The notes under the pieces are model-generated. The model was not told where the DNA came from. It saw only the letters and a program-made list of their open reading frames with translations, and did not search any database. This document shows positions 17,694 to 25,154 of a stretch of 64,000 nucleotides of DNA, one piece after another. The stretch's first letter is position 1. Each line of letters starts with the position of its first letter. Origin of the DNA: Chitinophagaceae bacterium (GTDB lineage Bacteria; Bacteroidota; Bacteroidia; Chitinophagales; Chitinophagaceae); contig JADLCD010000111.1 of the NCBI GenBank assembly GCA_020847395.1, positions 1-64,000 of the forward strand, given 5' to 3'. The position numbers were made by a program, and so were the translations under genes.

Positions 17694-17787
17694 CCTTTAA
17701 AAAAATATAACCCCCAAAAGTTAATTTGAAGGTTATTTTCTTTGGTGTAATCAACGAATCAATGGGTATGCCGGATATGTGCTGAAA

Positions 17788-18516
17788 CTATTTTGACTGA
17801 CTGGCAGATTGCTCAATCATTTTTTCTGCCATAGGGAACAACAGGTTATTTTCGAGGTGTACATGTTTGTGCAAATCTTCTTCAAAGGCTTTTAATTCCT
17901 CTAACACTACTTTAAATGTATTGCATGCTCCTTCGGGTGCATGGTAGTCATTGGTCAATATTCTTATCTGCTCCATTATTGCTCCTGCTTCATCATGCTC
18001 ATGCACCATCATGGCAACAGGATTACTTATATAAGCTTGCTGCTTGTTAGTTTTATTATCATTGCTTATTGCCGCAGCTATTTCCTTTATCCTGGGAAAC
18101 AAAACCATTTCTTCTTTCTGCATGTGCTGGTACATATCATTTTTTAAATACCTGAAAAGCTCCAGCACTGTCTTCATATAAGGAAAGTGATTGCCATGCT
18201 TTGATGCAACTTTAACCAGGTGTTCTTCAATAACAGGCATCGACTGGCGTGTGTAGAAATGATGCCTGATAAGTATATGGCGGATTAATTGTTCCGCATT
18301 CATGTCATTATAATAAATATGGGCAATCTCATCCTTTGTATTTGTGGCTTCAAGTTCTTTAATAATATCATCAATTTGTAACCCCTTTTCAGTGCAGGCT
18401 TCCGCAAGTGTGCGTTTTCCGCCGCAGCAAAAATCAAGATGATACTTTTCAAGTATGGGCACAAACTGGTTATACTCAATTGCAATTGATGCCAATGTTT
18501 GTTGTTGTATGTTCAT
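17788..18516 (-). CDS. ric: Iron-sulfur cluster repair di-iron protein Ric (ScdA/YtfE)
   Basis: 242 residues. Residues about 5-60 are the ScdA_N (DUF542) domain with the LDFCCGGKRTLAEAC signature. The rest is a hemerythrin-type four-helix bundle with metal ligands in RHHFYTR, KHGNHF, HMQKEE, HEHDEAG and HKHVHLENNLLFP. Ric repairs Fe-S clusters damaged by nitric oxide or oxidants. The ATG at 18514-18516 starts the conserved domain; an upstream TTG frame extension to 18555 is unlikely. An Fnr-type palindrome lies 56 bp upstream. Its place between cbb3 and nos genes fits protection during N-oxide respiration. Confidence 0.92.
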   Translation of the reverse strand: MNIQQQTLASIAIEYNQFVPILEKYHLDFCCGGKRTLAEACTEKGLQIDDIIKELEATNTKDEIAHIYYNDMNAEQLIRHILIRHHFYTRQSMPVIEEHLVKVASKHGNHFPYMKTVLELFRYLKNDMYQHMQKEEMVLFPRIKEIAAAISNDNKTNKQQAYISNPVAMMVHEHDEAGAIMEQIRILTNDYHAPEGACNTFKVVLEELKAFEEDLHKHVHLENNLLFPMAEKMIEQSASQSK

Positions 18517-18566
18517 GATTGTAAATAATTTTTTGCAAAGTTGAATGTTAAGCAAATATTATTTTA

Positions 18567-18578
18567 TGATTGAAGTCA
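18567..18578 (-). promoter_or_regulatory. Crp/Fnr-type operator upstream of ric
   Basis: TGATTGAAGTCA, 9 of 10 positions of TGATT-N2-AATCA. Its centre is 56.5 bp from the ric ATG, right for an activator bound near -41.5 with a short leader. It overlaps the stop codon (18576-18578) of the upstream membrane protein gene. Confidence 0.5.
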
Positions 18579-19796
18579 GCTTATCTTTCTTTGACTGATG
18601 TTTAACAAAAATAATCCTGAAACAAGTATAACTGCAGCAACAAGTAAAAGTTCATTACTATAAGGAAGTGCAATAAAACTGATAGCTGTGATGCCCTGCA
18701 GCATTAAAAGCAATTCGTTTACAATAACGCCGGCTGTAAAAATTTTTACAGCCGTTAAAGTCATTGGTTTGATTTGTATATTTTTTTCAACCATCAAAAA
18801 TGCAAGCAGGAAAAGTGTAATTACGCCAAGTAATATTAGATGCAGGTAACCTATTACAATAGGGCGGAACCCAAAAGCAAGCTTGCTTAATGATGGTATA
18901 ACCGAGCCTAACTGCAATAATAATTTAATGGTTAATGCTATGCCGGATAATACAAATAACCACAATATGCTTTTGGGAATAAGTATTTTTATTTGTGCAT
19001 ATTGTTTTTTTACATTTTGCAGCGTTATTAACCAGCTAATCATTTGGCTAAAGGCCGCTATTACCACAATAGCAAAACTCCATTTCGGAATCGGTAACCA
19101 TAATGCCGATAGTACATAAGCCGGAATACAAGCACCGGCAAAAAGCCAGAATATTTTTTTTTGAACTGGCACTGGAATAGTATACAGGAATTTGGCAGAA
19201 GCCAGCCCCATGCAGGCAAAGAAAAACCATCCATTGTATTGAAAATGCAGGTAAAAATATACTGCCGCCAGGTACCAGTTTTGGTGAATAGTTTTTGTTG
19301 CCATCATAAAGGCAAGTGAAAATGCTCCGGCGGAGGAAAGTACATTAAAAAGCAATGCTGCTTTCATCCACCAATGGCTTGTGGTCTTTTCTGTTAAGCT
19401 GTTTAAATCTTTCCAGAACATGAATGTAAATGCATAAGAAATAAATATGGAGAGTGTAGAAAAAGTAATGGAGTACAAACCATATCCTTGTATGGGAAAG
19501 GTAATCAGCATGCCATATGCTGTAAAAAGATTAGCATTTATCAGCCACTTATATTTTTTAAAAACAGCTTCCGTTTTTTGTTTTGAAAGATATTGTACCA
19601 GCAATAACATTAAAACATGCGTAACCCATCCTGAAAAGGCAAAATGCGAATGCCCGTGCAATAAATGTTTCTGGTCAATAAAGGGAAGTGAAAAAAGAAT
19701 TTTATAGCGGAGTATAAAACCGGCAAGTGCAATAAGTAATAAATTCAGTAAAGCCAGCCTTGTATAACGATGTATGTAAAACTGCGTTGTATTCAT
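18576..19796 (-). CDS. Polytopic membrane protein resembling heme-copper oxidase subunit I / NnrS, denitrification-linked
   Basis: 406 residues with about 12 hydrophobic helices and little else. Histidines sit inside or at the ends of helices: LLHGHSHFAFSGWVTH near residue 50, YFYLHFQYNGWFF near 195 and IGYLHLILLGV near 330. This resembles the ligand pattern of heme-copper oxidase subunit I or NnrS proteins, but the characteristic catalytic-subunit motifs seen in the CcoNO gene are absent. The ATG at 19794-19796 is used (a TTG extension to 19805 is not credible). It is directly upstream of ric on the same strand, with a perfect Fnr-type palindrome before it. An N-oxide or heme/NO-related role is inferred from context. 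Confidence 0.55.
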   Translation of the reverse strand: MNTTQFYIHRYTRLALLNLLLIALAGFILRYKILFSLPFIDQKHLLHGHSHFAFSGWVTHVLMLLLVQYLSKQKTEAVFKKYKWLINANLFTAYGMLITFPIQGYGLYSITFSTLSIFISYAFTFMFWKDLNSLTEKTTSHWWMKAALLFNVLSSAGAFSLAFMMATKTIHQNWYLAAVYFYLHFQYNGWFFFACMGLASAKFLYTIPVPVQKKIFWLFAGACIPAYVLSALWLPIPKWSFAIVVIAAFSQMISWLITLQNVKKQYAQIKILIPKSILWLFVLSGIALTIKLLLQLGSVIPSLSKLAFGFRPIVIGYLHLILLGVITLFLLAFLMVEKNIQIKPMTLTAVKIFTAGVIVNELLLMLQGITAISFIALPYSNELLLVAAVILVSGLFLLNISQRKIS

Positions 19797-19833
19797 GCGT
19801 GGCAAAATAACTTAGGCGGAATGAATTTTCTTG

Positions 19834-19845
19834 TGATTGAAATCA
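19834..19845 (-). promoter_or_regulatory. Perfect Crp/Fnr-type operator
   Basis: TGATTGAAATCA is a perfect TGATT-N2-AATCA palindrome, the same as at 17274-17285. Its centre is 43.5 bp from the ATG at 19796, exactly the offset of the 17274 site from the ccoS GTG. A perfect 10-base match is not expected by chance in a window this size. Confidence 0.65.
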
Positions 19846-19856
19846 TATCGGGTGCT

Positions 19857-19940
19857 GGGTGGAAGGTAGAAGGTGAAAGGTGGAAGATGTAAGGCAGAAG
19901 GTGTAAGACAGAAAGTCGAATGAAGAAGGAATAAGGTGTA
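19857..19940. repeat. Heptanucleotide array, twelve words
   Basis: Twelve consecutive 7-base words in register of the type AGGTGGA/AGGTAGA/AGGTGAA/AGATGTA/AGGCAGA/AGGTGTA. The word is conserved at its first three to four positions and degenerate afterwards. It begins 11 bases after the operator at 19834-19845, upstream of the membrane protein gene. Confidence 0.8.
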
Positions 19941-20024
19941 GGCAAAAGATTTCCTAATCCTGAAAGTTTCTTATACAATTAAATCTTGTTTGTAACAGAT
20001 AGATGTTGTATGTAATAGAACTGT

Positions 20025-20059
20025 CCTTATACCCTATGCCTTAAACCCTATACCTTACC
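20025..20059. repeat. Heptanucleotide array, five words, next to the crp stop
   Basis: CCTTATA, CCCTATG, CCTTAAA, CCCTATA, CCTTACC in strict 7-base register. It ends 7 bases before the stop codon (20067) of the leftward Crp/Fnr gene. Confidence 0.75.
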
Positions 20060-20066
20060 ACATCTT

Positions 20067-20663
20067 CTAAAAATATACTTTCCCTTTATCAATCACCAAT
20101 TCTCCTTTATCATGTAAATGACGCATGGTGCGTATTACGGTTTCTACACGTAAGCCGGTCATATTAGCAATTTGTTGCCTGGTAAGTTTTACCTTATTGC
20201 ATATGGTACAAACATTCTTTTTGTTTCCCTTTAAATAGGTAAGTAATGTATTTATGGTTTTTTCGGGGTCATGATGGGCGAGTTCTTTCAATAAAACAAA
20301 TTTAAACCGGAGTCTTTCACTCATTATTTTGCTGAAGGCCATGTGAATATCAGGTCTTTCAGCTAAAAGCTGATGAAATAATGATTTATGTAATCTTATA
20401 ATTACCGACTCCGTATCCGCAATAGCGCTTGCGGCATATGGACCATCATCAAATAAAGGTATTTCTCCAAAGCACTCACCTGGTTCAATAATGTTCTGGA
20501 TAAATTCACTACCATTATCATCAATATTTACCCAACGCACACTTCCACTTACAAGTTGATGATAAAAGGAGCAGAGACCTTCCTCATTATATATTACTTC
20601 ACCTGCTGCAACTTTTTTATAAGTAGCTCCAAGTGTAAGTAAAACATCAATATCAATCATCAT
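20067..20663 (-). CDS. Crp/Fnr family transcriptional regulator
   Basis: 198 residues: an N-terminal cyclic-nucleotide-binding type beta-roll (about 10-115, with GECFGEIPLFDDGPYAASAIA), a dimer helix, and a C-terminal winged helix with recognition segment TRQQIANMTGLRVETVIRTM. The recognition helix is the standard Fnr/Crp VETV.RT type that reads TGA half-sites. The N-terminal four-Cys cluster of true Fnr is absent. Four Cys occur elsewhere, including a CTIC pair just before the HTH, so oxygen sensing by Fe-S is not supported; NO or redox sensing is open. It lies between the cco/ric and nos operons, beside TGA-N6-TCA sites, and probably controls both. Confidence 0.88.
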   Translation of the reverse strand: MMIDIDVLLTLGATYKKVAAGEVIYNEEGLCSFYHQLVSGSVRWVNIDDNGSEFIQNIIEPGECFGEIPLFDDGPYAASAIADTESVIIRLHKSLFHQLLAERPDIHMAFSKIMSERLRFKFVLLKELAHHDPEKTINTLLTYLKGNKKNVCTICNKVKLTRQQIANMTGLRVETVIRTMRHLHDKGELVIDKGKVYF

Positions 20664-20733
20664 AGTCTGTTGTTTGATTTCAAAACTATTTGTGCTTGTA
20701 TAACTGGTGTATGATTCTGGAAAGCAGGCACTA

Positions 20734-20745
20734 TGATTATCATCA
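20734..20745. promoter_or_regulatory. Crp/Fnr-type operator between crp and the nos operon
   Basis: TGATTATCATCA, 9 of 10 positions of TGATT-N2-AATCA. It lies in the 209-bp divergent region, 76 bp from the regulator start and 133 bp from the cytochrome c start, so it could serve autoregulation and nos activation. Confidence 0.45.
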
Positions 20746-20872
20746 TGTTTAAAAGCTAAAACATCGTTTATGCCTTACTGTTTGCAAAACTATGACTCTA
20801 CGCATAAATATGCAAGAGGAGTCTATGTAAAATTGTGCATTCAAATTATAACAAACATAAAAAACATTGATT

Positions 20873-21373
20873 ATGAAAAAACTGTTGATGCTGCTTTTTG
20901 CCGCTATATTATTTGCTGCTTGCGGTGGTGGCGGGCAGGATAATGCTGGAGAAACCCCTAAAACTGATGATGCCGCTACTAAAACTGACGATGCCACTAC
21001 TAAAACTGAAAATGGTAATCCGTCTTATGATCCTAACAGAGGTGAAGGCAAATATACAAAGGTAGAAGTTGGCGCGACTTTAGATGCCGCAATGGCAGAT
21101 AAGGGAGAGAAAGTATTTGGTGTAAAATGCGGTAGCTGCCATAAGCTTTCTGACGAAAAACTTGTAGGACCTGGGTGGAAAGGCGTTACCAGCAGGCATA
21201 CTCCCGAATGGATAATGAATTTTGTTACCAACACAGATGAGATGCTTAATAAAGACCCTAAAGCACAAGCTCAATTAGAGATTTGTTTGGTGCGCATGCC
21301 AAATCAGAATTTAAGCGATGATGAAGCCAGGTCACTCTACGAATTTATGCGTAAGAATGATGGCATAAAATAA
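20873..21373 (+). CDS. c-type cytochrome lipoprotein, first gene of the nos operon
   Basis: 166 residues. Lipoprotein signal peptide ending LFAAC, then a Thr/Asp/Lys-rich low-complexity linker (residues about 25-50, three repeats of DDATTKT type) and a mono-heme cytochrome c domain with CGSCH, the following GPGWKGVTSRH and the Met-ligand region VRMPNQNLSDDE. Bacteroidota clade II nos clusters start with such a cytochrome, presumed to pass electrons to NosZ. ATG at 20873 is preferred over the TTG frame start at 20867. It lies 49 bases before nosZ. Confidence 0.88.
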   Translation: MKKLLMLLFAAILFAACGGGGQDNAGETPKTDDAATKTDDATTKTENGNPSYDPNRGEGKYTKVEVGATLDAAMADKGEKVFGVKCGSCHKLSDEKLVGPGWKGVTSRHTPEWIMNFVTNTDEMLNKDPKAQAQLEICLVRMPNQNLSDDEARSLYEFMRKNDGIK

Positions 21374-21422
21374 ATTATATAAAATAGTAATAACCCTTTC
21401 TGTAATATCTAAACAACCAATT

Positions 21423-23420
21423 ATGAAACGTATTAAATCGTTACTGCTGATTACAATGATGCTTATGGCGGTAACTGCATATTATTCCTGTAAACCTAAA
21501 AACGCCGGTACTGCCGTAAATTCAGATGCTGCATCTAAAGTATATGTAGCACCTGGCAAATACGACGAATTTTACAATTTTGTTTCAGGAGGCTTTAGCG
21601 GACAATTAAGTGTTTACGGATTGCCCAGCGGAAGATTGCTAAGGGTGGTACCTGTTTTTTCTGTTGACCCCGAAAAAGGATATGGTTATAGCGAAGAAAC
21701 AAAACCTATGCTCAACACATCTCATGGTTTTGTTCCGTGGGATGATTTACACCATACCGAACTTTCTCAAACCAATGGAGAGATTGACGGGCGATGGATT
21801 TTTGTAAACGGAAATAATACTCCCCGCGTTGCGAGGGTTGACCTTACTACTTTCCGTACAAGCGAAATAATTGAATTGCCTAATAGCGCCGGTAACCACA
21901 GTTCTCCTTTTATTACCGAAAATACTGAATATGTAGTTGCAGGCACAAGATTCAGTGTTCCCCCTGATAATGTTAACGGAGATGTACCTATCAACAGCTA
22001 CAAGAAAAACTTTAAAGGATATATAAGTTTTATCAGCGTAGGTAAAGAAGATGGTAAGATGGATATCGCATTCCAGATTCAATGCCCTGGCGTGAACTTC
22101 GACCTGAGCCATGCCGGCAAAGGAAAATCGCATGACTGGTTTTTCTTTAGTTGCTATAATACTGAACAGGCAAACACTTTGCTTGAAGTAAATGCTTCGC
22201 AAAGAGATAAGGATTTTATTATGGCGGTTAACTGGAAAAAAGCGGAAGAATATTTAAAGGCAGGTAAAGGAAAGAAAGTACCTGCTAAATATGCACATAA
22301 TACATATAATGAAAAATCGCATAGCGCTACTTCTGAAATGAAGAATGAGGTGGTTGTGCTCGATGCTAAAGAATTAAAAGATATCTGTGATTTTATTCCC
22401 TGTCCTAAATCACCACATGGTTGCGATGTTGACCCAACAGGCGAATATATTGTTGGTAGTGGTAAACTTGCAGCGCTTATACCTGTATTCAGTTTTGATA
22501 AATTGCAAAAGGCAATAGCTGATAAAGCCTTTGATGGTGAATACGATGGTATACCTGTTGTTAAATACGAAGCAGCATTACATGGCGAAGTGCAGAAACC
22601 GGGACTTGGCCCTTTGCATACAGAGTTTGATGGTAAGGGAAATGCCTATACTACTTTCTTTGTATCAAGCGAAGTAGTAAAATGGAATATAAAAGATTTG
22701 AAAGTTGTAGACAGAGCTCCAACTTATTATTCAGTAGGTCACTTATGTATACCTGGTGGCGATACCAAAAAGCCAAATGCAAAATATGTAATAGCATATA
22801 ATAAAATTACCAAAGACCGCTACCTGCCTACAGGTCCGGAATTAGCGCAGAGTGCCCAGCTCTATGATATAAGTGGTGATAAAATGCAGCTTATACTTGA
22901 TTTTCCAACCATTGGTGAACCACACTATGCACAGGCAGTGTCTGCAGATGTAATTAAAAACAATTCAGTTAAGTTCTATAAGATTGATGAAAATGTTAAT
23001 CCTTATGTTTCAAAAGGAGAAGGTGCAACAAAAGTAGTGAGAACAGGTAATAAAGTAGATGTTTATATGACCTGTATCCGTTCCCACTTCTCTCCTGACA
23101 ATATAGAAGGTATTAAAGTTGGTGATGAAGTATACTTTCATGTAACTAACCTTGAGCAGGATTGGGATGTGCCGCACGGATTTGCTGTAAAAGGAGCAAA
23201 CAATGGAGAATTACTTATTATGCCTGGTGAAACCCAAACATTGAAATGGGTAGCAGAAAAGCCAGGAATTGCGCCATTTTATTGTACTGATTTCTGTAGC
23301 GCATTGCACCAGGAAATGCAGGGATATGTTAGAGTATCTCCTGTAGGAAGTAATGTGCCACTCACTTTCAGCACCGGAAAAAATATGCCTGCCGCTGATA
23401 CCACAGCTCCCGCTAAATAA
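21423..23420 (+). CDS. nosZ: Nitrous oxide reductase NosZ, clade II (Sec-type)
   Basis: 665 residues. Reduces N2O to N2 in the periplasm. The N-terminus is a Sec/lipoprotein-like signal (hydrophobic, ending YYSC) and has no twin arginine, which marks clade II. The beta-propeller contains the CuZ histidine motifs DDLHHTELS, DLSHAGKGKSHDW and SPHGCDVDPTGEYI. The C-terminal cupredoxin carries the CuA site: C621, C625, H629 and M632 in CTDFCSALHQEM, with an earlier His in WDVPHGF. All key residues are present, so the enzyme should be active. Followed by a hairpin (23431-23462) and the rest of the nos operon. Confidence 0.97.
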   Translation: MKRIKSLLLITMMLMAVTAYYSCKPKNAGTAVNSDAASKVYVAPGKYDEFYNFVSGGFSGQLSVYGLPSGRLLRVVPVFSVDPEKGYGYSEETKPMLNTSHGFVPWDDLHHTELSQTNGEIDGRWIFVNGNNTPRVARVDLTTFRTSEIIELPNSAGNHSSPFITENTEYVVAGTRFSVPPDNVNGDVPINSYKKNFKGYISFISVGKEDGKMDIAFQIQCPGVNFDLSHAGKGKSHDWFFFSCYNTEQANTLLEVNASQRDKDFIMAVNWKKAEEYLKAGKGKKVPAKYAHNTYNEKSHSATSEMKNEVVVLDAKELKDICDFIPCPKSPHGCDVDPTGEYIVGSGKLAALIPVFSFDKLQKAIADKAFDGEYDGIPVVKYEAALHGEVQKPGLGPLHTEFDGKGNAYTTFFVSSEVVKWNIKDLKVVDRAPTYYSVGHLCIPGGDTKKPNAKYVIAYNKITKDRYLPTGPELAQSAQLYDISGDKMQLILDFPTIGEPHYAQAVSADVIKNNSVKFYKIDENVNPYVSKGEGATKVVRTGNKVDVYMTCIRSHFSPDNIEGIKVGDEVYFHVTNLEQDWDVPHGFAVKGANNGELLIMPGETQTLKWVAEKPGIAPFYCTDFCSALHQEMQGYVRVSPVGSNVPLTFSTGKNMPAADTTAPAK

Positions 23421-23430
23421 AAATTAAAGT

Positions 23431-23462
23431 AGCCGGCATATTTAAATTTTTGTATGCCGGCT
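23431..23462 (+). terminator. Hairpin between nosZ and the fasciclin gene
   Basis: AGCCGGCATA (23431-23440) and TATGCCGGCT (23453-23462) form a perfect 10-bp stem with a 12-base AT-rich loop. No long T tract follows. It starts 11 bases after nosZ and may be a partial terminator or an mRNA 3' stabiliser that gives more nosZ than downstream message. Confidence 0.6.
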
Positions 23463-23514
23463 GCTTTATAAAACTTGTCTCAAAACATATGTTTAACCCT
23501 GTAAAATTTTATGT

Positions 23515-24084
23515 ATGAAAAATTATAAAATATTTCTTTCAGTCTTTCTGCTTATTGCTATTGCTTCCTGCAATACTGCCGCTGATAATACTGCTACCAC
23601 TGAGAATGCTACTACAACTGTTGCGCCAGCCGGTGGGCAGGAAGCTGTAAAAGACGATGAATCAGCGAAAGACGTGGTAAAAGTTGCGTTGGCTTCTAAA
23701 GACCATACCACATTGGTTGCGGCTTTAAAACAGGCAGAGCTGGTAACGTCACTTTCCAATGCAGGACCTTTTACCGTATTTGCGCCAACAAATGCTGCAT
23801 TTGAAAAATTACCTGCCGGCACCGTAGAAGCCCTGATGAAAGACGATAAGAAAGCTGACCTTCAAAATATTTTGCAGTATCATGTTACTGTATCTACCAT
23901 CAAAGCAGAAAATTTAGTTGATGGACAAACACTTGGTATGGTTAATGGCGACAATGTTACGGTGAGTGTAAAAGACGGGAAAATAGTATTAAATGGTGCC
24001 GCCACTGTTATTGCATCTATACCGGCATCTAACGGAATTATTCATGTAATTGACGGTGTGTTGTTACCTCCCGCAAAACAATAA
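23515..24084 (+). CDS. Fasciclin-domain lipoprotein in the nos operon
   Basis: 189 residues. Lipoprotein signal peptide ending IASC, a Thr/Ala-rich linker (residues about 20-45), then a complete FAS1 domain: KDVVKVALASKDHTTLVAALKQ, GPFTVFAPTNAAFEKLP and the C-terminal NGIIHVIDGVLLPP. It lies between nosZ and nosL on the same strand (94 and 53 bases). Fasciclin genes recur in Bacteroidota nos clusters; their job is unknown. An adhesive or copper-handling scaffold at the membrane is inference only. Confidence 0.85.
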   Translation: MKNYKIFLSVFLLIAIASCNTAADNTATTENATTTVAPAGGQEAVKDDESAKDVVKVALASKDHTTLVAALKQAELVTSLSNAGPFTVFAPTNAAFEKLPAGTVEALMKDDKKADLQNILQYHVTVSTIKAENLVDGQTLGMVNGDNVTVSVKDGKIVLNGAATVIASIPASNGIIHVIDGVLLPPAKQ

Positions 24085-24137
24085 TGTTTTAAACAATATC
24101 CAACACCTGTGATACCTAATTTAAAAATATTAGTAAG

Positions 24138-25154
24138 ATGAAAACTAAACTTGCTGCCGGCACAAGGTTATTGTTGCTGATAGCAGCTGCAGGATTAATA
24201 GCTGTGTTGTTTAATCCTATCTGGAGAATTGAACTTAATGCTCCCCAATATCCTGAGGGATTAAGTTTACAAATACATGCCAATGGATTAAAAGGAAATG
24301 TTGATATTATTAATGGACTTAATCATTATATAGGTATGAAAACATTGCATAATGAAGATTTTGTAGAGTTTAAAATACTTCCTTATGCTATTGTATTTTT
24401 TGCCGTATTATTTTTATTGAGTGCATTGCTGAATAAAAGATGGTTGCTGTATACATCATTCGTATTGTTTGTTTTATTTGGTATACTCGCCATGTATGAT
24501 TTCTGGAAATGGGAATACGATTACGGTCATAATCTTAATCCGGATGCTGCTATTAAAGTGCCGGGTATGGCTTATCAGCCTCCCCTGATAGGGTTTAAGC
24601 AGTTATTAAATTTCGGCGCTTACTCCATTCCCGATACCGGGGGTTGGCTTTTTATTGGCGCCGGCGTGTTACTGCTGGTTGCTGTTATTGTTGAATGGAG
24701 AAAATCTAAAGCAATAAAACCTTCCGCGGTAGCGTATGCAACTTCCGTTATACTGTTAACTGTATTATTCAGTAGTTGTAATACCGGGCCGGAAGCTATT
24801 GCGGCAGGTAAAGATAATTGCAGCCATTGTAAAATGGGTATCAGTGATATTAAATATGCCGCTGAAATGGTTACACAAAAGGGGAAAGTGTACAAGTTTG
24901 ATGATATAAACTGCCTGGTATCTTTTATAAAAGATAAAACAGTTGCTGAAAAAGATATAAATCAAATATACTTCAGCGATTTTTCTGCGCCACACAATCT
25001 CGTAAAATCCGGTGAAGCTTTTTTACTGCAGGGAGGCTCAATACATGCGCCTATGAATGGTAATATTGTGGCATTTTCAAATAAAGATAGTTTGACTAAA
25101 GCGATATCTCAACTTGGGGCGGCCGAAGTAAGCTGGCAGCAGGTAAGTAAATGA
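24138..25154 (+). CDS. nosL: Fusion: membrane protein + NosL copper chaperone
   Basis: 338 residues. Residues 1-195 form a membrane domain with helices about 8-26, 84-101, 104-122 and 172-190 and a periplasmic loop between helices 1 and 2. Helix 5 (about 200-216) ends LFSSC, which looks like a retained lipoprotein signal, and is followed by a NosL domain containing DNCSHCKMGISD (copper-binding CxxC-M), FDDINCLVSF and SGEAFLLQGGSIHAPMNGN. NosL delivers copper for NosZ CuZ assembly. The internal lipobox suggests two once-separate genes have fused. Overlaps nosD by 4 bases (ATGA). Confidence 0.88.
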   Translation: MKTKLAAGTRLLLLIAAAGLIAVLFNPIWRIELNAPQYPEGLSLQIHANGLKGNVDIINGLNHYIGMKTLHNEDFVEFKILPYAIVFFAVLFLLSALLNKRWLLYTSFVLFVLFGILAMYDFWKWEYDYGHNLNPDAAIKVPGMAYQPPLIGFKQLLNFGAYSIPDTGGWLFIGAGVLLLVAVIVEWRKSKAIKPSAVAYATSVILLTVLFSSCNTGPEAIAAGKDNCSHCKMGISDIKYAAEMVTQKGKVYKFDDINCLVSFIKDKTVAEKDINQIYFSDFSAPHNLVKSGEAFLLQGGSIHAPMNGNIVAFSNKDSLTKAISQLGAAEVSWQQVSK

